The position numbers and the translations under genes were made by a program. From Siphonodentalium dalli (lineage: Eukaryota > Mollusca > Scaphopoda > Gadilida > Siphonodentaliidae), in the NCBI GenBank assembly GCA_032622095.1, contig CP136062.1, positions 144,788,351 to 144,852,350 on the forward strand: DNA of 64,000 nt. The letters run 5' to 3'. Of the stretch, positions 37,801 through 49,800 are shown piece by piece. The stretch's first letter is position 1; every line of letters begins with the position of its first letter. The notes beneath the pieces are model-generated. The model worked only from the letters and a program-made list of their open reading frames with translations, was not told where the DNA came from and searched no databases.

Positions 37801-40800
37801 TTTATGTATACATGTATGAACATTTTATTCTTGCCTTAACCGTCAAATTAGATTTCAACTACCCATTAATCAGTCTAGTTTTATCAAATTGGACGATCTA
37901 AATCACCTTGTATATGTATGATATAAGTTAGGATGCTGCGATGTTGCTTAAAAATCCAGAAGACTATAACTGTCCATGACCATATAAACAGATTATAAAG
38001 AGTAGCAAGTTACCTTTTATACCGGTGTTATGACAAGAACAAATTGATTGTGGAGTGTGGGATTTCATCAACTAATAATGTATATTACATGTGTTAGATA
38101 CAATACTAATGTGCTAGTCCTGTCATTTGTATCAGATTATCGGTAGTGTCTAATCATGATACTTAAATTCAACATTCTCAGGATGTCATTGTGAGCTGTA
38201 ACAGCTATACTGAGTTAAATCATGTTGGCGGGGGGTGTGTTCTGTACCATGCTGTACCAGCTAGAAACATAGGGATTGATGTTTTTACTTTGTGAGCCGT
38301 ACCTCGCTAGCACTCACTGCCATTGATACAAAGGAAATTAATGTTTGAATAACTGGGAGGTAAGAGTATTGTCTCACTGCCCTGAACACGAAATACAAGG
38401 TTAACTTTATTCCAATCATGATACCAAATTCAAATATAAATTCAATCAATTTTCTAAATCATGATGACATTTTTCACCAACTGTTGCCACAATCATAATC
38501 ATTACTCAGTTGATGGGCAATTGTCAATGGAAGAAGAATATTGGGATCGCAACTCGCTGGTAAAACAGCTCGTTTCAATATCAATTTAGACTTTATTTAA
38601 TACCTCAAATATGATACGGGTCACAATAAATGCACATAATCACGTTAAAGCGGGTCATGTGGAATAAATAAATATATATATGTTTGTGATATTTTACCTG
38701 CAAATATGCCCTCTGGTTTTTCTTGTGAATTTCACGCTGCTGCTTTTTCTTAACAACATCTTGTGGATCTGGATTCCTTTTTTTCAATGCCATCTTCAGA
38801 ATTTCTCTCTTCTTTTTCCCTCGAGCTATCTGTTTTTCTAAGTAGTCAGCATACTTTTGGGGATCTGTTTTTTCAGTCTCTTTCTATAGGTTGTCGATCT
38901 TGCCATTATTAATCTCTAAAAAATAAACCGAGATCTACAGTGAGCACATACATGTAGTATTGAGTGTGCTGTCTAAAATGGTTAGTACTACTACTATTAT
39001 TACCTATAATAACTTAGATAAGATCATTCTTTTTTCTCAATTACCTGTTTATCAAAATTTAATATCTCGTAGTCTCGGTCTAATTAATTAGTGTTACATA
39101 TACTGTTATACATGTAACCTCAATTTCTAGAATCCAGACCAGAATAAATGTTTACAATTTACATTGAAAATTGGCAACTAGAAAATATTAACTGCCCAAA
39201 ATTATAAACATAATTAATTATTTTATTAATTATGCAATCAATTATTATAGGCCTACTACTAGTAGTAATTTGTATCCTTCAGCTTCACAAATCAAATTAT
39301 ATTATTACATTTTAACAAAATTAAAATGCACCATGTAGCATTTTTATGGTGAAAACAATTTAAATAGTTGTTGTTAGTGTGGGACTGACTTGAAAATTGC
39401 CATATTTCTTACTTACAGGAGTGATAACGGTTGCTAGGGACATACCCGAAAACAAAAAATGTACATATGACTGATATTATGGCAATTTCAACAAACTAAA
39501 CTGCACATTTTAGCATTTTGTTGATGAAAACAATTATAGTAGTTGTTGTTAGGTTGGGTATGGCTGTAAAATTACTATATTTCATACTTACATGGGTGGT
39601 AACAGTTGCTAGCGACATACCCACCATTGAAAAATATTCCATTTGTATGATATTCTGGCAATTTAACTGATATGACTGTTTGAGTATGCTTATTTTGGAA
39701 AATATTGCATAACTAAAGGTCGATGGGCTGTACTGATGGAAATATAAATGCCTTTCAGATTGATATTGGAGTTGATAGTTTTGCTAGGGAACAGCATGTC
39801 ACTGAAAACCAGTTGATTGACCTGACAGGATATTAAGTTATTCAGCTTATTCTTCATCAGTGTGACATATAATGCAATATGATTCATTTTTGCCATAAAT
39901 CGACTGATGTGATGTATTATAATGAGTAACAGGACATGCATTGACAATTGACCCATGTTTATATCGGGAATGTTTAGAGATTGTCACACTCTTTGATACC
40001 ACGAGATAAGATCCAAGTAACGCATAGTTAGAAACGATTATTTTTTTGTCAATGAAAACATTGGGAAATTCCACAAATTGAACTCAATCTACTGTTCGGT
40101 TATTTAATGTCTGAGACAGTCACTTAGACATTATCGCAACCAGCTCTGCAAATGCACAGCTGTGTGCATCTCATATCCATCCGAGAACACACACAGTCAG
40201 AACATAGCTTCCGGCACCTGTACTTGGTCAGCTCGGGGCACTCTTCATTCGCTGTTGTTTGTTGTATCCAAATGGGCTCCAACTTTTCTGGGTTTGTCCA
40301 ACCCCAACTGCTAGGAGAAGGAAGCGCTCGGTTTCTCTCAGTAGGACATCACCAATGGAAGCCAGCCTGGAGGGCTGAACACAACACGTGTTGTTTCAGT
40401 GCATCCTGTGTCGGTGGGAGTGACGATAGAGGTCTTCCGTTCCATGTAAATAAAAGCCTTCTGGTATCATTTACACACAGCAATGCACTCGTCCTGTCAT
40501 ACAGCAGGACAACAAATCTCTCTAGTGTCGAGAATACTCCATCAATATTTTGTGGGTCACAATGTAGTGTCTTAAAGGCATCAGTGAACTCTTCGTTGTT
40601 ACTATCCCAGATTTTCCATGCTGTTTTCTTTCCAATATGTGCGAAACTGTGTCACACCCAGTAAAAGCATGAAATCCAGACAGTGCCAGTGATCTTTCCG
40701 GACCAAGACTTTAAATATATCATGTACCGCTATATACCGAAAGTCTTTTCCTACACCAAAAGCCACCCATAACTCGGAAGTCTCCCAACGTTTGCACAAC

Positions 40801-43800
40801 CGAACAAGCCAATACAACTACATCCGTATCAATAGTCCTTATCGACTGTTTAGTATATCCTCTACTCAATGAATATGCCACATGCACCATGATTCTGGAA
40901 TCGTCCTCTTCATGGTTGCATGGAGCCAAACCATTTACATCTCTGATCGGATTACATAAAACTCGATCGCCCAATGTAACAACAATTTCCTATCACCAAT
41001 GGCTGCAATTAACTGGTTTGTCAAAAAATCGAACAACTTTGCCTTGTTCTCTGAACTCCACTTTCTTTCTTTGAACAGACCCGATGGTTGATCTGCGTTC
41101 CCTTGTTTGTGTTTTCAGGCTGTTATCAAGGTAAGAGTCCCATACAATGTCGACACGACAGGCTTGTTCATATTGTGATATGATGTATGGTATGAACACT
41201 TTAATGGCATATTGTCGGAAGTTCTTGCATTCTCTTGGTTGAAGTAGGTTGACAAGTGCGGCACCATCAATTGCTACATGATCAGAGGTTTAATTGGGGG
41301 TGGGGTATATATATGCATATACCGGTACCATATCTACTAAATGGTGACATTGTCCCTATTTTGAATGTGTACACATTTTGTCAGAATACAGTAACCATAT
41401 TTTATCAACCATTTTGCCCATTTCGGCCCTATAGATAGGCCTACCACAGAATAGACAGAGTTAGTCTGATAGCAACCCTGTCCTAAAGACAGAACATACC
41501 ATACATGTGTGTTGATCACATGGAAATTGAACTCTATATATTTATGTCGAGGAGTTCGAATTATCCGTGGTGCACAAATAAACACCACAAGTGACGCAAT
41601 GCCATGTGATTTGACCAATGTGCTTGTTTCGACCATACAAGTAGGGCACACCGGTCGTTTGAATATTCGCACAATCAAGTTATATCATTGCGTTAGAATC
41701 GTGTTCTTTTTTCTATCCCACTGTATTTCTGGAATTTCTGTGATGTTCTGGCCATGTACTCTATTTTATGAGCTAAAAAAACTAGAAATGAATGTGTTAA
41801 TTAGATAGTTAATATATGAAAAGAATAAATAAGCATGTTAATCGGAAACCAACTAGTAACAGGAAATGTATTTCAAATGGGAACTCTTCTAATAGTAATT
41901 CAAAAATTCTAAATTTCGGGTTTATTGTCACTCTGGCTTTCCACAGTTTTTTTTTGGCTGATGCAGTAACCTTTACTGAGGCATGAAGTGGTACTTGTCA
42001 CCTATTTTCACTGTATAATTAATTAACTCATAATAACATAAATATTACTTTTTGTTACAAACAAAGTATGCCCCATGAGCCTTAGATAGAGAAAATATAA
42101 TTTATATTTGTTTAAGACATTTACCTTTTAATAACATTATTTGATGATAAAGTTGACAAATCTTCACAATCAAATTTCCCGCCGCTTCAACTTCAAAACA
42201 TCATGTAGATGTAAGTATGGAGGACCAGTTATTTCACAATCAGCATATGGTTTACATGTTTGGAAACGGGCCAGAACGTGTTAATAATCGAGATTAAAGT
42301 ACGACCTCACGTGCATCAAATAGTAATTTAATATGCGTGAGAAACTCCAGAGATAGTGAAATGAACTCAGAGAATAAGAGAAACATTAATATCCAGAATG
42401 TGAAAACAGTTCATTATTGTTATTTATGAATTCGCCGGTTCGTCGTTCAAACCAACTTGTGTGATATACTAACAAACGTGCCTAAAATAATCTAAATGTC
42501 AAAATTGATGGACATAACTCTGAAATATCATAATCTGAACTTAAGAAATTAATATATAAATATATATTATCTTATTTACAACTTTAATACAAATGTAATA
42601 CCAGGGCCAACTCGCCCCTGAAAGCTGGGCCAGCTCGCCCCAAAAATTGCCTGGGCGAGTGGGCCCTGGGGCGAATGGGCCCGGATCCTATTTGTTTATT
42701 GATTGCAAATTCTCATCCATCGACATTCTATGGTATATGGTGTATATCAGAGAGCTATGTTACTAATTACCAGCATTTCAGAGCTATATATAGGCTATTT
42801 TTTCAAAGGGTGTGGCTTACCTTAGCAACCACTACTACCCACATAAGAACTATATTTTGGTCATTATAACATAACAACTATTAATGATTTGTTCACCATA
42901 GATATGCTACAAGAGTCAGTTTAGTTGGTTAAAATTATCATAATATTCAGTCATATGAACATTTCTTCGATGCTGGGTATGTCGCTAGCAACCGTTGCTA
43001 CCAACATAACTACTAAATTGTGCTATATTCTATCCAGGCTTACCAAAACAACAAGTATTATGGATTTGTAGACCATATATTTTCTACATGAGTCAGTACA
43101 TTCGTTAAAATTGTCATAATATCAGCGATATATCAATTTATTCAATGCCGGGTAGTTGCCTAACCGTTGCTAAAGAAGGTCATGTCGCGAATGCCTCCAT
43201 ATCTGAAAATTGTCAGTAGGGCGTGAGGAACATATGTGCCTGATTGTATCACCTTTTGCACAATTGTTACACCAAGCGCCTGGACTATTCGAAATATCCA
43301 GTAGCACAATAGTCTTATGTTTTGTCGATGATTCTTTCATTCTAACTACCAGATGAAGATGAAATGTCACGTGTTGAAAAAACATCTTATGACCTAATTT
43401 TTACTGGGGAGGTATCCCATTTGTTGCGAAAGTCATTGTTCTGGTTTGACAGAAATGACTATCGCAACATCTCCCGACCTGCTAATCATTTGATTGTTTA
43501 CGAGAGCGTCAACGGATTGAAAATAAATGTTCAACTGATAGTTAGATGGAGTATATCATCGAATTTTGCAGAACAATTACTCTAGAAACAATTATTTTGC
43601 TCGTGTATTGATCGTGTTGCGAGCGTCATTTTTGTTGACGGACGCAATGCTGGACGAAACAATGAAACAGTCCGTTCTGTACCAAAAACAGAAACAGTAT
43701 AAAATAAAAATAACGACAAGTTTCATTAGTTCTAGTTACATGCTATATGCATACAAGTATAATGCCTTCGTGAAACAAAGTGGACGTTTATTTCTTTGCG

Positions 43801-46800
43801 CCCAGAATATACAGTGAAATAACTGGGAGTTTTTTCTGTCAACAAATGTTGCGATTTCACAACATAGAAGGTCATAAAATTCCACAAACATAAAATTTTT
43901 GAGAATTGCTGATTTTCTAGTTTCCAATGGGATATATTATTGTAAAAATACATAGGCTAATCATTTCATCATTTTATTCTATAAAATGCATTTTAGAGCA
44001 TACTAACAACTCGATTATAGGCCAGGGAATGCTGCGATAGCTCTCACATATATAGTTCAACTACACGCCTCATTTTGTACACATACTAATATATTGTTTA
44101 ATGATCATAAATTATGCAACATAATAAACATGTTCATGATACGAAATTATTTGAGTGTTTATACTCGGTCTCCCAGCCATGATATATCCTCCAGCGATAT
44201 TAGCAAGGATGCATTTATTGTGATGAACTTTTATCTAACTTAAAACTAATGTCTCCAGTATTAGTTGACTGATATACTTTTGTGTTGTTTTCCTGGCATC
44301 TCCAGCATAGATCAGTCATTGGTCTTGTGACAACGATAAATGGCAGTAGCTGCCTCCACAGGGAAAGGAAGCTGATAACTTTGCTGTCCTGTGGCATGAA
44401 TTTTAAACATAAGATCTAATAAGCTAAAAAAAACATTCCCATGCAAGGATACACATACGTATACATGTAAAATCCAAATTATTTGTTTTAATTGAACATC
44501 ATGCACATATACCATTAGTAAATTGACTGTTTATCTTTTTAATGTGATATAGTTTCCTCTCTACTTTAGTCAGACTGAATACATGCATGGAATTTCATAG
44601 TTATAAAGCAAATTAGATACAGCTAGCATCAAAAACATCTTTGAAATATGTTATCAATAAAATTTTAAGTGTAAATGCAATTCCCTATAGTATACATGTA
44701 TACATGTGCTCATACATGTGACATTATTAAGTGGATTGGGACAGAAGAACAATTTTGCTCACTAAAATTCATCTAATATTATGACAATGTACCTTCAGTT
44801 TTAGTGGTTGATTGATATATGCGCCATATGGAAGCCTTCGTATCTGAAGATGGCAGTAACTTTATGTCGCTTCGTTTGTAGCCTGGGACTCGACCTGGAA
44901 GTACGAGCGCATTTTCTTCCGCATAGTTGGTGATGAAATTCACGATCCGGCTGACGTCCTCGGATGAAAGCGCCCGCGTTTTCACCCTTCCACCAGACTT
45001 GCATCTTTTTGGAATCATAGCATTCGCTTTATACCATTTTATCAAGCTTGTCAGTTTGTCTTGGCTGATGCTGCAAGAGAAATGAACAACAATATTACTT
45101 TATGGGAAGCAATTAGGCAATAAAATATAATAAATATAAGCAAAAACATTTATTTTATATGCTGTACATCTACATGTATCTGCAATTAAAATTACCTAAA
45201 TCACAAGCTAAGTGTTTGTTGCATTTTCCATTATATATTGTAATTGTACGTACATACACATGCACATGCGTCGCAATTAATACGGCAATTAAATGAAGTA
45301 GATTTATAATTACCTGTGAAAGAACTTGAACATTTCCCTGCATATCGCTCGGCCATCATGGAAGTAGAGAATACGCTGGCGGGCATTCTGGTTCTTTCGC
45401 TGTGAACACTGCGTATCCTCTGATCGTTGGATATGGGCAGCAACTTGAACCAATATCACCAGATCTTTTTCAGTTCTTTCCAATTCAAACATACTGAGCA
45501 TGTAGCTACGAATGTCTTCCTGCACAAATCGGCTATAACACGGAAGTCCATTATTATATTTGCAAGAACACCGGAATGTCTTGATTAAATCACATCTTTT
45601 TGGGTATCGTCGGATATCAGATTCAATCCTGCGTTCTGGATAATCTTATGTCCATCATCAACAGTCAGAGCAGCTGACTCAGACTCTGTGTCTGCTGAAC
45701 ATTCATCACCATTCTCCACAGGATAGTCTACTTTTGAAATTGAATCAGTTGTTTTTTTCTGTGGAATCACTCTCAGAATCACACTCAGAATCACTCTCAG
45801 AATAATCGATCCGGCCATTGTCGGTTGTAAAATACTCGTGTATCAGATTGTCCCACGACTCTGCGTTGACAATATTGGATAAATTGGAACTTTTAACCGA
45901 TTCATTCAGTCGTTTTGCGATGTCTTCAGGCGAGATGGAGCTCATTGTTCAATTTGTTGTGAAACAAAAAACATCGCCGGAAAAGTCAGCTTAAATAGTT
46001 CAATAGCGCACGCTTTTGGTGAATAAAAGTAACTTATTGCGTCTCTATTTTACGAACAAGTATTAAGCTAATTTGAGGATAATATAGTAGACAACCTCAG
46101 ACTGATTTATCGATAAAAATCATTGAATTACCACGGTATTTGAGAAGAAATTTGTGTACACATGAAAACAGGAATTAGATTTTCTTCTGTCTAAACACCA
46201 AGTGACGCGCTATTAGCCAATGGCAACTCTGCTTAGTTTATTTCAAGAAAATACGTCATTTCAATTGCTCTGATTGGTCAGTATTTTCGATTGTTCTATT
46301 CTCAAAATAGGCCATGTGGAACTACGTCATCTGCGCTTTGCATTCGTACCAAATATGTTGGGTACACCTCGACCATGCCTGGCATAATAACGCCTAAATT
46401 TGATGAAAACAAGCAAACTGTGATGGGAATTAGCTAAATTCTTATTAAACATACGCATAGAATGGATGCTTAAAAGCATAAGAAGAGGTCAAATCTTAAC
46501 ACTATGCGACATTATATCGATAGAGTGGATACTGGTCTATCAATATGGATAATAAACAAAACAAGTTAAAGTTTTCAATTTGTCAATAATGCGTGTTTAC
46601 TCAGTAATAAAAATCCCGACTTACGACTGGTTTCGATATGGCGGGTCACATATGGGCTTTAAGAAAATATATGTTGCCAAACACCCCCAAACATTTTTAC
46701 GAAACCCATTATTTTTTTTACAAATGTCAGGCTACTAATAAACATATATATATTTATAATTAGGTGATGTGCAGAGAGATGATGTTACGATTGTTTTGCA

Positions 46801-49800
46801 GGAATGTTATGCACTGGTCCATAACGACATGTACGTGCACGAATATAGTTTCCCAGACCAGAGGTATTGCGAATTGCGACCTTTTTGTGATTTATTCTTG
46901 CAGTTGGCTTCTTGGTCGAGACATTGTCACAGAAAATGACGTCTTTGACGGAATTAACCTGCTTCACGATGTAGGAGTGAAGATTGTCTTTGTGACGAGT
47001 ACCACAACGGGCAACCCCGAAAAACTGTCGAGCTACGTCAGTGTTCTTGGCGGTACGTACATGTATGTATGTCGTCCGATCTTTATATTAATTTTGCTGC
47101 ACAATATCTTCTTCGGGCACGCCACTTCATCAATCGATGCGTACATCGTATTGGGGTCATTATTTTTTACAAACATTCAACATTATTACGACATCAGATG
47201 GCGTTCTCTAGCAGATTGACTGTATTTTATTTAGTAATTTTCAGGCGAAGTTGACCGGAAGCGTTAATCAACCTTTGTTTTCGTTAGCGCCCGGGGCCCG
47301 CTGCCAGTTAATTCTTCTAAGTCAGTCTAATTGTCTCGACCACAAATTGAGTGACAGAAGACATACATTTATAACAAGAGTCTATACTTCCTGATGGCAT
47401 GGTTTGTCCATACAACATGTCCATCTACCTACAATTTGAACCACAAATTAATATTTTAATTATTTACAGATAAAAACATGTGCTATAAGATAGAATTTGA
47501 CAAACTTCCAGCCTCATTCCTTGGACCTGGGGATCTGACAGCAGCCCTCTTCGGTTGCTGGTACATGATCGACGGCGACGTTAAGGTAACATGTGTTCAA
47601 TAACGCGACATTCGCGTGTTGTAGATCCTTGTCTGCTATTCCGACTGCCATATATATATTTATCTGAGTATATATAGTCGAAATAGTATAATCAAGCAAT
47701 AGCATCAAGACATAGCGAACCTGATGTACGCATCGTATATTAAATCTGCTCGATATAATCGCAGTACTGAAATCTGGATAATCTCAACCGTTCCACCCGT
47801 ATCACAGTCGGTCATATTTAAGCTATCAACTCCCTACCTCCTGAAGACCGTGTGTTCAATATTGGCGAACGTTTCACACAAAGGGATGTTCACAAATATA
47901 TATTTACATACACCTGATATCTCTTCCGATTTCCCCATAGCGTTACGGTAGACACGCCCCCTTATTCAATGCGTTCATCAACCTATAAACGTAACGTGAC
48001 GTCACTTTCAATGTCGTTCATAGTTTTATGAACACATTGGTCCCGGAAATCACCGGGGATTGTCGGACATTACCGACTGCTTGAGTATCTAGTCAGCCAA
48101 TACGTCAAGGATTTGATAGCAAACAATATGTAATCGAGCTTCACGATTGGATGGCTAGTGGCATCTAATCGCGAGCACGGGTGGCACGAGATGTTCGATT
48201 GACTATCAGAATGTTGGTTATCATATAATCACATATCCCATAATATATAAAATATAGCGAATTATCGAAATATGAAATACAACGAAAAAGCGAAATATGA
48301 AAATACAGCGAAATAGCACGAAAAATCGAAATAAGAAAATACAGCGAAATAGCGAAATAGGGCGAAATATAGAAATAGGATATTATTTTTATAAACGAAA
48401 TAACGGAGATATTTGAAAAAGTATTTTTGACGAAATAACGGACATATATGGAGAAGTGTTTTAAAGAGCGTAAGTATATAAATATAAATAATAAACGGCG
48501 GATTCAACATGGTCATGGGTTTTGACCGCGATAAAAAATCAGCAAACTCCGCATGAACCCTTCGGGGTTCATGCAGTTTGCTGAATTTCTCTCGCGGTCA
48601 AAATCCCATGACCACATTGAAATCGCCGTTCATTTCTGATATAAATCGTTCATTTAATAGCATTTAATGTACATACTACTTGTGAAAATGACACTGAGTC
48701 ACTGAAGTCTTAGCCTATTATCATATACATGTATGGCTGTTAGGAATTACGCGGGCAAAGAAAATGTGCATATGCAAGCGAAACACTCCTTGTTGTGTGT
48801 CGTATATACATGCACCAGAGTGAATACCAACAGTTACATGCATGCCATAGACTGTCTGCTCACGTCGAAAATGATCTAGATCACAACAACCAAGATATCC
48901 ACACACAACACTTATTTATATCATGTTTCGTCAACAGAACGCATTCGAGAAAACACTATCGACGATGAACCAGATCATAGAGAGAACCTACAAACATGCT
49001 GTCGGTGAGTGAAGTTTCATGAACGCCGTTCATAGACTCTATTCCACAAAAAAATCGGCAAGCGGTCTTAGTGGCAAGGAATGTCAGCTAAAGGTCAATC
49101 CACACCGGACGCGAGGGAGCGATTTTTACGCCCGTTTTCTGTCGTCCGTAGCGGTTCTAAGCGCGCGATTTTTATATTCACACCGAACGCGACTGGATCG
49201 CTTCGTAGCGCGCGATGGTTTGTGTAGATAATCGATTGAGTGCATCATTTACATGCAGGTCACAAATACAATGTATACGGACATTTTAATCAGAATTTGC
49301 TAAACATATACATGTAAGAGTTTTTCAAACTCATTTAATTGTCAAATATAGTATGTCAAGTGGATATGGTGCACGGGCTTCCTAAATTCTCACATCAATT
49401 GCGTTTAATTGAATTTAATTCTATAATTCCAGCTTGTGATTTTTTTTATCCGGGTGGGGGATGCAAATTGTGGATAAAGTTACTTCACACGCTTGGAATG
49501 GATTGGGACCAACAATTAACCAGACGATCCTGTTATTACGTCGATCTCTTGCCAGGCATTTTCTCGTCTCATCCACCACCTTTGTTATCGCGACGATTAA
49601 TGAATCTGTCGCCTTCAGATAGGATGAATACGGCCGTATAAATATTCTATTTGACAGCGACCCAATTATCCCGCTGGTTCGCCACCAAGCAAGAAATCGA
49701 CGAAGCATAAAATCACTACTGTGATCGCCTCGTGGTCAGCGATTAAGTCGCTTGCGGTGTGAATATAAAAATCGCGCGCTTAGAACTGCTACGGACGACA

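Larger units (their letters stand above)
31582..38895 (-). pseudogene. Decayed multi-exon transposase-like gene
   Basis: A minus-strand series of pieces inside the PDXK-like intron that appears to be one gene running right to left. 38698-38895: basic helical DPQKYADYLEKQIARG, KKREILKMALKK, donor GTAAAA. 36719-37223: RYRSHLSSESPQDI, NDVSKARAAMPKRTDRFK, one in-frame TAG. 34255-35958: RPREVRKLS, CVCAYCINIRFK, then WSDGCSSQFKSKGPF and NYFGSEHGKCCCD. 33136-33219 and 32647-32748: duplicated small exons. 31582-31807: C-terminal barrel-like domain. The pattern (D-G-C-x-x-Q-F, H-G-K, C-D) recalls RNase H-fold transposase-like proteins abundant and unnamed in marine invertebrates (from memory). At least four in-frame stops and two frameshifts mark it as decayed. 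Confidence 0.55.

Noticed and set aside
45745-45765. A AAA AAC heptamer suggesting programmed -1 frameshifting
   Set aside because: The downstream frame needed is +1 (or -2), which a -1 shift would not reach; a single-base A-run indel is simpler.
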